Positions 19,021 to 27,603 of a stretch of DNA of 61,624 nt are shown here, piece by piece (position 1 is the stretch's first letter; the number at the start of each line of letters is the position of its first letter). The DNA is taken from assembly GCA_017430835.1 (NCBI GenBank), contig JAFRMD010000093.1, positions 1-61,624 of the forward strand, written 5' to 3'. The notes beneath the pieces were generated by a model. That model ran no database searches, was not told the DNA's origin, and worked only from the letters and a program-made list of their open reading frames with translations. Source of the DNA: Methanosphaera sp. Lineage in GTDB: Archaea > Methanobacteriota > Methanobacteria > Methanobacteriales > Methanobacteriaceae. The translations under genes were made by a program, and so were the position numbers.

Positions 19021-19403
19021 TATTTCACTTTTTTAATAATTTTTAAATGATTTTCATTGTTAATATTATGGTATTCTATTTTATCTGCAATATTTTTTGT
19101 TAGGTATATGCCCAGCCCACCAATTCTTGCTTCCTCAATGTTGTCGACTTTTTCAGGATCTTCTTTTAGTAGAGGATTATGGGAGATGCCATTGTCAATA
19201 AATTCAAGGTAAATTGTATTGTTTTCGTTATCAAAGTTGTAATTTATCATGATATAATCAGCATTTGAATAATTAACTATATTTGAGAATATTTCTTCAA
19301 TAATTAAGTCCAACTGAAAATCTTCAATTTTTACTTCATTATGAATAGTGCTGTTAATATGATATAATTCTTTAATATCATTTTTAAGTTTTAATGTTTT
19401 CAT
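19020..19403 (-). CDS. RsbW/SpoIIAB-like serine kinase (HATPase_c)
   Basis: 127 residues, a single GHKL ATPase domain. All ATP-site motifs are present: the N-box IIEEIFSNIVNY with E37 and N41, the G1 box EFIDNGISHNP, and the glycine-rich G2 box RIGGLGIYLTKNIAD. In bacteria such proteins bind and inhibit a sigma factor, or phosphorylate the STAS antagonist. The start overlaps the end of the STAS gene (ATGA, 19400-19403) and its TAA shares a base with the phosphatase ATG, so all three should be made in fixed proportion. The likely substrate is the adjacent STAS protein. The C-terminal NIADKIEY segment is closely echoed in the ATPase domain fused to the exporter at 27604. Confidence 0.9.
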   Translation of the reverse strand: MKTLKLKNDIKELYHINSTIHNEVKIEDFQLDLIIEEIFSNIVNYSNADYIMINYNFDNENNTIYLEFIDNGISHNPLLKEDPEKVDNIEEARIGGLGIYLTKNIADKIEYHNINNENHLKIIKKVK

Positions 19404-19699
19404 TGTATCTCTAAAATTTTGTCGAATCCAGACATTCTGAATATTTCCTTTATTGTATCATTAACATTTTCAATAACAAGGGGGACATTGTCTTTTTTTA
19501 ATTTCTTTTGCGTAGCAATCAATACTCTAAGTCCTGCACTTGAAATATATTCTACTTTCTCAAAGTCAATTGTCAACGAATCAAATTTTCCTATTTCTTC
19601 ATTGATACTTTTTTCTAAATCCTGTGAGGTAATAGTGTCAACACGGCCTGTAACTTCCATAATTAATTTTTTATCATCATAATTTTTATTAATTTCCAT
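19400..19699 (-). CDS. RsbV/SpoIIAA-like STAS-domain antagonist
   Basis: 99 residues, one STAS domain. The family core VTGRVDTITSQDLEKSI is followed by VEYISSAGLRVLIATQK, where the S53-S54 pair sits at the loop that is phosphorylated by RsbW-type kinases and reset by RsbU-type phosphatases. It is the first gene of the four-gene operon (STAS, kinase, phosphatase, phosphopantetheinyl transferase). The TATA-like AAATATTTAAAA lies about 20-30 bases before ATG 19699, so the message may be leaderless. In the unphosphorylated state it would bind the RsbW-like protein and, by inference, the related domain on the MATE exporter. Confidence 0.9.
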   Translation of the reverse strand: MEINKNYDDKKLIMEVTGRVDTITSQDLEKSINEEIGKFDSLTIDFEKVEYISSAGLRVLIATQKKLKKDNVPLVIENVNDTIKEIFRMSGFDKILEIQ

Positions 19700-19840
19700 T
19701 TAAAACGCCATCTTTTTTTTAAATATTTGCTAATTAGTACCATACTGGTAAATCAAATAATTATAATAGTTTAATTTAATATAATTATATTATATATTTT
19801 ATTTAATAAGTAAATTTAATACGAAATTGGTTGTGAGAAA
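19700..19840. promoter_or_regulatory. Divergent control region of the peptide locus
   Basis: 141 bases between the regulator operon (minus strand) and the synthetase gene (plus strand). An AT-rich TATA-like tract (about 19777-19800) serves the synthetase, which starts at GTG 19841. A TATA-like ATTTAAA (19719-19728) serves the regulator operon. Between them lies a 5-3-5 inverted repeat, TACCA-TAC-TGGTA (19738-19750), a candidate operator for a dimeric regulator acting on both promoters. No binding protein can be named. Confidence 0.45.
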
Positions 19841-22800
19841 GTGGAATATTTTGATTTATCGAATTCGCAGAAAATGTTAATGTTTTCTGAAATTAATAAT
19901 CCAAAAAATGATTCGTTTTATCTTAAATTTAGAAAAAATTATTCTCTTGATGATTTTGATTATATAAAAAATTCAATTGAATTAATTTCTAAAAATTATT
20001 TAAATATTCAGATTCATTCTGATGAAAAAGGAAATATTACTCAACATTATGTTAAAGAGAATGTTACAGTAGAAACTTTTGAAGTTTGTCAGGATAATCT
20101 TGATGATTTTATAAAAACATACCTGGAAAATCCTTTTGATGATATATTTGACAGTCCTCTTTATAAATGGGCAGTGATTAGAACAGAAAATTCAACAGTT
20201 TTAATAGGTGTAGTTCAACACATATTATTGGATGGTACTTCTTTATTTTCATTAATCCCTCAAGAAATAGAAAAGTGTGTTGATTGTTTAAAGAACAATA
20301 AAAAATATGAAAAAAAGGATTTTAATTACAATAATTATGTCGAAGCTGAACAAAAATATTTAAATTCTCCAAAAGCAAAAGAAGATAAAGAATATTGGTT
20401 AAACACTCTACAAAATTACTCTCAAGATTGGTATTCATTTGATGATTCTTCATTTGGATTTTATGAATTAAAACTAGAAAATAAGTCTGATTTTAATTAT
20501 TCTCCATTTGTTCAGGCATTAGCTCTTAATTTTTTATATTTAGCTAAATCTAAAAAAGATAATAATTCATTTAAAGATATGGTATTAAATACATCAGTCC
20601 ATGGTAGGTATTTTGGACAAGATGATGCATTAGGAATGTTTGTAAATACGATACCACTACGTTTGGAATATGATGAGGAGTATACATTCGAAGAATTACT
20701 ATCTTATTCAAAAGGGGTTTTGAAAGAAGGATTAAGTCATGCTAAACTACAATTTAGTGAATACACGACTGATTTAAGAACACATGGTATTGATCCAGAT
20801 TGTATTTCCATGGTGTCTATTGTATCAAATTCCACAGATTATAATTCACAATTCTTAAGTTATCAGAAAGATATTAAGTTCCCATTACACTTTAGAATTA
20901 ATAAAAATTATAGTGATAAAAATGGATTACAAACAATATTCATAGAATATGATAAGGCATGTTTCACTGCTAATCAAATAGAATCAATTGCAAATGGAAT
21001 AAATAACTTATATTCGCAGGTAATCTCTGATTCAGAAAAAAAATGTAAAGAGTATGATGTTGAAGTAAATGAATTTTTCAAAGCAGAAAATTATTATAAT
21101 AATCTTATAAATTCATTTAATTATCCTACAAGCGTATCTCCAGATACAGAAAATACAAAAAGTGAATTTAAAACCATATATCAATCAATTCCAGTTGAAA
21201 AATTAATCAAATTATCTAACAAATACAATATTGGGAATAAAGTATTGTTATTGTCATTGTTCCTATTTAATTTAACCAAATATTCTTTTTCTAAGGATAT
21301 ATTAATAGCATATAATAATCAGGCAACAGGTTATCATTTTAATACTGATATCAGTGTAGAAGAATACTTAAAAGATATGGATGAAAATTTTGATGAATAT
21401 TCATTTTACCCATTAAATAATAATATGAAACTAAATTTTGAAAGTGAAATACTTTTTGAAACAGAAGATGTGGATGATAAAAACCATAAATTCATATTCT
21501 CTCTACAGGCTAATAACCTAAATTTAACATATGATACCTCATATTATTCAAAAGAATTAATAGAAAGCTTTATAAAATCATTCAATATTCTCATAAACAA
21601 ATTTTCACAACCTGATGAATTATTAAGAAATATTTCCATAGTTGAAAAAGAGGATAAAGATGAAAAATTCAAGATGGAACTTGTAAATGAAGGATTAATA
21701 AATAAAATCTTCGAAAGACAAGTAAATAATAATCCAGAAAAAACAATTCTTTATGCAGCTGATGATGAATTCACATATGAACAACTTAATATGAAAGCCA
21801 ATAGGATAGCAAATGCTCTTATTAAAAAAGGTGTATGTGTAGAAGATAAAGTAATGTTTATAATGAAAAGAAGCAGTGATTTAATTGCAACAGTACTGGG
21901 AATAGTTAAAGCAGGTGCAGCATTCATACCAATTGATCCAAAATATCCAAAAAACAGGATAACACAAATACTTGAAGACAGTGATTCAAAATACGTTATT
22001 ATAGATGAAGAAAGAGGTTATCAAGTTGATAATGCACTATATGTATCAGAATTACTAGAAGAAAAAGATGAAACAAATCCTCAAACAGAATTAACACCTG
22101 ACAATTTATGCTTCCTTATATACACATCCGGTTCTACAGGACGACCAAAAGGAGTAATGATAACACATAGAGGAATATCAAATTATATAGCATATGATAA
22201 AAAGAATGTGCCAATATATGAATTAAATAAAAAGTGTAATAAATTCATATCAATATCAACAGTATCATTTATCGTATTCTTAAGAGAAATATTTGGAACA
22301 ATATTAAATGGATTGCCAGTAGTCTTTGCAGATGATGAAGAATCGATCAACCCATTAAAATTAGCAGAATTATTCAACAAAACAGGTGCAGACGGATTTG
22401 GTTCAACACCAACAAGACTACTTGAATATATTAGACTTGAAGAAATACAAGATATTCTAGCAAAATGTAAAGTCTTAATAATAGGTGGAGAAGCTTTCCC
22501 TCCACAATTGTATGATAAATTATCACAGTATACCAATGCACAGATATACAATTCATATGGACCAACAGAAGTCACGGTAGCATCCCACTATAAACTCATT
22601 GACAGCAACAAGATATCTGCTGGTTGGCCAATGCTAAATGTTGTAGATAAAATTATGGATATTGATGGAAATCAACTACCCCCTTATGTTCCAGGAGAAA
22701 TATATGTGGGAGGGGCGGGAATTGCAAGAGGCTACATTAATAACCCCGAACAAACAAAGAAAGTCTTTTTAACAATAAACAATATTCCATATTATAATAC

Positions 22801-25800
22801 AGGAGATTTAGGTAAAAAAGATGAAAAAGGTGAATTATTCACATTAGGAAGAAATGATACTCAAATTAAAATCAGAGGTTTAAGAATAGAACTATCTGAA
22901 ATTGAAGCAGCAATCGCAAATTATGAGAACATATTACATACTAGTGTGGTTGTAAAAACTATCAATTCAGTAGAACATTTATGTGCATATTATACTGCCC
23001 AATGTGAAATTAATTCTGATGATTTAAACACTTATCTGGAAGATAATCTACCAGATTATATGATTCCATCCTATTACACACAACTAGAAACATTCCCAAC
23101 AACACCAAACGGTAAAACAGACTTTAAAAACTTACCTGATCCAAAAATTGATATTGAAAAAATTTCTGAACCAACTTCCGATATTGAAGAAGGAGTTTAT
23201 GATAGTGTTTGTGAAATATTAGGTTTTAAAGAATTTGGAGTTAACACAGACCTATTTAAAATAGGTTTAACTTCCTTATCGGTAATTAAATTATCTTCAT
23301 CAATATTGAATAAATTCAATACAGATTTAAGCATTGTAAAATTAATAGATGCTAAAAATATTAAAAACATATCTAAACTTATTGAAGAAGGAGTTGCCTC
23401 TTCAATTGAAAATGAAAATTATGAATTAACACCGAATCAACTGGGAATATATTTTGATTGTATAAAAAACCCAAGTAAAACAAATTATAATCTTCCTAAA
23501 ATGATAGTTTTCAGTAAAGACATCAATCCATTTAAATTAAAGGATTCGATTATAAAAGTTATTGACCTTCATCCATATTTAAAAAACAGCTTTGTGATAA
23601 ATGAAGGAAAAGTATTCAATAAGAAAAATGATTCAATAAATGTTGATGAGATAACTATTGAAGAAGTTAATGAAGTTAATTCTGATTTGATAAATGATTT
23701 TGTAAAACCTTTTGAAATTATTGGAAATCAATTGTTCAGATTTAAAATTTATATTACTCCTGACAATATTGTATTATTGGCCGATTTCCATCACTTAATT
23801 GTTGACGGTACTTCTATAAATATTATATTCAATGACATTTGCGCATTATATGATGGTTGTGAAGATAGACTATTTGATGTTGGAGCAGATACCTATGAGT
23901 ATATCTCATCAGAAAACAATTTCCAATTATCAGAAAGTGCTAAGAAAACTGATATTTTCTTTGATGAAATGATTGCAGGATTTGATGAATCAACAGTACT
24001 TACCACTAATTTATCGGGGAATGAAGAAAATGCTCAGTTATCTGAAGAAATAATGGGGATAAATAAGGAAGTAATTGATAAGTTCTGTATTGATGAGAAA
24101 ATTAGTCCTAACATTCTATTCATGTCTTCAACTGTGTTAACTTTGACTAAATTCATATCTAAAAAAGATATATTGATTTCAACTATCTTCAATGGTAGAG
24201 ATAATCCTAAATATCGAAACAGTATAGGAATGCTGGTTAAAACATTACCTATTGGGTTTAAAGTTGATAGGGATATGAGTATCAGAAATTATTTTGATTT
24301 TATAAATAAATCCTGGTTTGATGTTTTAAACAATTCTTCCGTAAATTATATGAAAATAGCAAATAAATATGATTTAGATATGGATTTCTTCTATGCATTC
24401 CATGGAAAACTCTTTGAAGATTTGGAAATCAATGAAAATAAATGCACTCTTGAAAAAATAAAACATGATAATATAGATTATAAAATTACTTTAGATGTCA
24501 TTGAAGTTGAAGACGAGTATTCTTTATCAGTAAAATATGATAATGCATTGTACACACCAGAATACATAGAAACATTCATTGATTCAATAAAAACAATTAT
24601 AAATCAGTTAATATCCAAACAAGAAAAATTATCCACATTAAAAATCTGTGATATTTCTATTGTTCCAGAAATTCCTTCAAGTGAATTTAAAGATGTTGAA
24701 ATTCAGATAATTCATAACTTATTTGAAAAAATTGTTAGTGAAAATCCTGATAAAACTGCAGTAATCTGTTGTGATGATGAATTAACTTATGATGAACTAA
24801 ACAGAAAAGCTAATCGGGTTGCACATGCACTGATAAATAGAGGTGTAAAAGTTGGAGATAATGTATTACATATGCTTCCAAGAACAAGTAAACTAATCAT
24901 TGCAATGTTAGGAATCTTAAAAGCTGGAGCTGCATTCATACCATTAGCTAATGATTATCCTAAAGACAGGGTAGAGTATATTTATGAAAATAGTGAAGCT
25001 GATTGGATAATTTCCGATAATTCATTTGATAATGCTTTAAGTATTGATTCTTTACTAAATGAATCTGATGATGAAAGCAATCCAAATTTAGAAATTTCAA
25101 GTGACAGTTTAGCTTACATGATTTATACATCCGGATCTACTGGAAAACCTAAGGGTGTGATGGTTAGTCATAAGAATATCTCTAATCTATTGGCAAATGA
25201 TAAGGATAATATGACTTGTCAAGTTTATCATTCGGTTGAAAGAGTATTGGGTTTAACAACAGTTTCATTTGATGCATCAATTCTTGATTTACTTGGAACA
25301 CTATGTTTCTCAAGAACATTAATCTTTGCAGATGATACACAAACTAAAGACCTTGTTGAACTGGTTAATTTGATTAAAATAACAAAACCTCAATATCTTG
25401 ACACAACACCATCTAGACTATTACAATATTTAGATTTCGATGAATTTAGGGAACAACTTCAATATTTCAAAGCATTTTCAATTGGTGGTGAAAAGTTCCC
25501 ATTAGAACTAATTGATAAATTAAAGGAATATGATGTTGTTTTATATAATAGTTATGGACCTACAGAAGCTACTGTTCAATCAAACATTAAAAAGATGGAT
25601 AATTCTAGAAAAATTAGTGTTGGTAAAGCACTTTTTAATTATATTACTGATGTTAGGGATCTTGATGGAAAATTATTGCCTGATGGTGTAATAGGGGAAT
25701 TGTATATAGGAGGACCTGGAGTAACTAAAGGGTATTATAATAACCCTGAAAAAACAAAAGAAGTTTTCACAAGAATCAATGGAATCAAGTATTATAGAAG

Positions 25801-27595
25801 TGGAGACTTTGCAGTTAAAGAAAATGAGGAAATACACATTTTTGGAAGAATGGATAATCAAATTAAGTTACGTGGTTTAAGAATAGAACTTGATGAAATA
25901 TCTTCAACAATATCTCAGTATGATTCAATAACCAATGTTGTTGTAGTAATAAAAACAATAAATGATGTTGAACATTTATGTGCATATTATACTGCATCTG
26001 AAAAAGTAGATGTTAAATTACTAAAAGAATATTTATCTTCTAAACTAACGGATTACATGGTTCCAACAGTATTTATGCAATTAGATAAGTTGCCTGAAAC
26101 TTCTAATGGTAAAGTGGATCTTAAAAATTTACCAGAACCTGAAATAATCATGGAATATGTTGCTCCAGATAATGAAATTGAAGCTTTCTTTGCAAATACT
26201 TTTAAAGATATTTTAGGTCTTACTCGTGTTGGTGTCACAGACAATTTCTTTGAAATTGGGGGTACTTCACTTCTAGTAACTAAAATAGCAATAGATGCTT
26301 TAAATAATGGTTATGATATTAGTTATGGTGATATCTTTGTTAATCCAACTCCAAGATTACTTGCCCAGTTTATATTGTCTGACAAAAAAACCGAATCTAA
26401 TAATAAAATTGGAGATTATGATTATACATTAATAGATAATTTATTGAAGAAAAATAATATTCATAATTTCATTGATGGAGAATGTGTTGAGACATTAGGA
26501 AATGTTTTGCTAACTGGAGCTACAGGCTTTTTAGGAATTCATGTTCTACAACAATTATTAGAAAATGAGAGTGGAGATATTTACTGTCTTGTTAGGTCTA
26601 AAGGAAAATTAAGTGCTGATAATAGATTAAAATCATTACTATTCTATTATTTCTCAGAAGATTACGGAATTTATTTTGATGATAAATTGCATATTATTGA
26701 GGGGGATATTACAGATATTGAAGACTTTAAAAAATTAATCCCATATGAAATAAACACGATAATTAATTGTGCTGGAAATGTTAAACACTTCTCATCTGGA
26801 ACAGATATAGAAGATATTAATTATGGTGGAGTACTTAATGGTTTAGAATTTGCAAAACTAAAAAACTGCAAATTTGTTCAAGTTTCAACGGTCAGTACTG
26901 CTGGAGAGAGTATTAATAATTATCCTCCAAAGGATAAAAAATATACTGAACAAGATTTATATATAGGTCAAAGTGTTGATAACCAATATCTGGGCAGTAA
27001 GTTTTTAGCTGAAAGGGCTATATTGCAAGCTGCATGTGATGATAATTTGGATGTTAAAATTATGAGAGTTGGAAATTTAATGGCTCGTATGTCTGACAGT
27101 GAATTCCAAATAAACTTCAGTTCAAATGGTTTTATTAATAGAATAAAATCTTTTATAACCATTTCTAAATTCCCATTATCACTACTTAATTCGACAATAG
27201 AATTCAGTCCAATCGATACAACTGCTAAATCAATTATAGAATTATCAAAAACACCAAAAGATTGCGTTGTATTCCATCCATACAATAATAACACAGTATC
27301 CTATGTTGCTGTTTTGGATATTATCAAATCGTTAGGTTTTGAAATGGAGATTGTGGAAGATGAGGAATATGAAAAAGCAATGAAAATTGTTATGAAAGAT
27401 GAAGATAAACAAGAGGGACTTTCAGGATTCATTACTTCTATTGGTGAAGGTAAAGAGAAAAAAATATGGGTTTTAGATGAAAATAACTACACTATTCAAA
27501 TTTCATATTTGTTAGGTATTTCTTGGCCATTGATTTCATATGAATACATTTATAACTTTATAAAATTCCTTAAGGAAATGAGTTTCTTTGATTAG
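19841..27595 (+). CDS. Two-module nonribosomal peptide synthetase with terminal thioester reductase
   Basis: 2584 residues, GTG start. Domain order: condensation C1 (about 1-430, motif QHILLDG with catalytic H127); a degenerate half condensation domain (about 442-602); adenylation A1 (TSGSTGRPKG at 762-771, YGPTE at 906-910); carrier T1 (S1145 in IGLTSLS); C2 (HHLIVDG, H1317-G1323); A2 (TSGSTGKPKG at 1763-1772, YGPTE at 1905-1909); T2 (S2143 in IGGTSLL); reductase (TGATGFLG at 2225-2232, Y2383-x3-K2387). A leading C domain suggests an N-acylated product. The reductase releases it as an aldehyde or alcohol, or as a pyrazinone after cyclisation. A1 has Ile811 where the substrate-binding Asp (GrsA Asp235) is expected; A2 keeps it (D1811). 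The exporter gene follows eight bases later. Confidence 0.95.
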   Translation: MEYFDLSNSQKMLMFSEINNPKNDSFYLKFRKNYSLDDFDYIKNSIELISKNYLNIQIHSDEKGNITQHYVKENVTVETFEVCQDNLDDFIKTYLENPFDDIFDSPLYKWAVIRTENSTVLIGVVQHILLDGTSLFSLIPQEIEKCVDCLKNNKKYEKKDFNYNNYVEAEQKYLNSPKAKEDKEYWLNTLQNYSQDWYSFDDSSFGFYELKLENKSDFNYSPFVQALALNFLYLAKSKKDNNSFKDMVLNTSVHGRYFGQDDALGMFVNTIPLRLEYDEEYTFEELLSYSKGVLKEGLSHAKLQFSEYTTDLRTHGIDPDCISMVSIVSNSTDYNSQFLSYQKDIKFPLHFRINKNYSDKNGLQTIFIEYDKACFTANQIESIANGINNLYSQVISDSEKKCKEYDVEVNEFFKAENYYNNLINSFNYPTSVSPDTENTKSEFKTIYQSIPVEKLIKLSNKYNIGNKVLLLSLFLFNLTKYSFSKDILIAYNNQATGYHFNTDISVEEYLKDMDENFDEYSFYPLNNNMKLNFESEILFETEDVDDKNHKFIFSLQANNLNLTYDTSYYSKELIESFIKSFNILINKFSQPDELLRNISIVEKEDKDEKFKMELVNEGLINKIFERQVNNNPEKTILYAADDEFTYEQLNMKANRIANALIKKGVCVEDKVMFIMKRSSDLIATVLGIVKAGAAFIPIDPKYPKNRITQILEDSDSKYVIIDEERGYQVDNALYVSELLEEKDETNPQTELTPDNLCFLIYTSGSTGRPKGVMITHRGISNYIAYDKKNVPIYELNKKCNKFISISTVSFIVFLREIFGTILNGLPVVFADDEESINPLKLAELFNKTGADGFGSTPTRLLEYIRLEEIQDILAKCKVLIIGGEAFPPQLYDKLSQYTNAQIYNSYGPTEVTVASHYKLIDSNKISAGWPMLNVVDKIMDIDGNQLPPYVPGEIYVGGAGIARGYINNPEQTKKVFLTINNIPYYNTGDLGKKDEKGELFTLGRNDTQIKIRGLRIELSEIEAAIANYENILHTSVVVKTINSVEHLCAYYTAQCEINSDDLNTYLEDNLPDYMIPSYYTQLETFPTTPNGKTDFKNLPDPKIDIEKISEPTSDIEEGVYDSVCEILGFKEFGVNTDLFKIGLTSLSVIKLSSSILNKFNTDLSIVKLIDAKNIKNISKLIEEGVASSIENENYELTPNQLGIYFDCIKNPSKTNYNLPKMIVFSKDINPFKLKDSIIKVIDLHPYLKNSFVINEGKVFNKKNDSINVDEITIEEVNEVNSDLINDFVKPFEIIGNQLFRFKIYITPDNIVLLADFHHLIVDGTSINIIFNDICALYDGCEDRLFDVGADTYEYISSENNFQLSESAKKTDIFFDEMIAGFDESTVLTTNLSGNEENAQLSEEIMGINKEVIDKFCIDEKISPNILFMSSTVLTLTKFISKKDILISTIFNGRDNPKYRNSIGMLVKTLPIGFKVDRDMSIRNYFDFINKSWFDVLNNSSVNYMKIANKYDLDMDFFYAFHGKLFEDLEINENKCTLEKIKHDNIDYKITLDVIEVEDEYSLSVKYDNALYTPEYIETFIDSIKTIINQLISKQEKLSTLKICDISIVPEIPSSEFKDVEIQIIHNLFEKIVSENPDKTAVICCDDELTYDELNRKANRVAHALINRGVKVGDNVLHMLPRTSKLIIAMLGILKAGAAFIPLANDYPKDRVEYIYENSEADWIISDNSFDNALSIDSLLNESDDESNPNLEISSDSLAYMIYTSGSTGKPKGVMVSHKNISNLLANDKDNMTCQVYHSVERVLGLTTVSFDASILDLLGTLCFSRTLIFADDTQTKDLVELVNLIKITKPQYLDTTPSRLLQYLDFDEFREQLQYFKAFSIGGEKFPLELIDKLKEYDVVLYNSYGPTEATVQSNIKKMDNSRKISVGKALFNYITDVRDLDGKLLPDGVIGELYIGGPGVTKGYYNNPEKTKEVFTRINGIKYYRSGDFAVKENEEIHIFGRMDNQIKLRGLRIELDEISSTISQYDSITNVVVVIKTINDVEHLCAYYTASEKVDVKLLKEYLSSKLTDYMVPTVFMQLDKLPETSNGKVDLKNLPEPEIIMEYVAPDNEIEAFFANTFKDILGLTRVGVTDNFFEIGGTSLLVTKIAIDALNNGYDISYGDIFVNPTPRLLAQFILSDKKTESNNKIGDYDYTLIDNLLKKNNIHNFIDGECVETLGNVLLTGATGFLGIHVLQQLLENESGDIYCLVRSKGKLSADNRLKSLLFYYFSEDYGIYFDDKLHIIEGDITDIEDFKKLIPYEINTIINCAGNVKHFSSGTDIEDINYGGVLNGLEFAKLKNCKFVQVSTVSTAGESINNYPPKDKKYTEQDLYIGQSVDNQYLGSKFLAERAILQAACDDNLDVKIMRVGNLMARMSDSEFQINFSSNGFINRIKSFITISKFPLSLLNSTIEFSPIDTTAKSIIELSKTPKDCVVFHPYNNNTVSYVAVLDIIKSLGFEMEIVEDEEYEKAMKIVMKDEDKQEGLSGFITSIGEGKEKKIWVLDENNYTIQISYLLGISWPLISYEYIYNFIKFLKEMSFFD

Positions 27596-27603
27596 GTGAT
27601 AAT

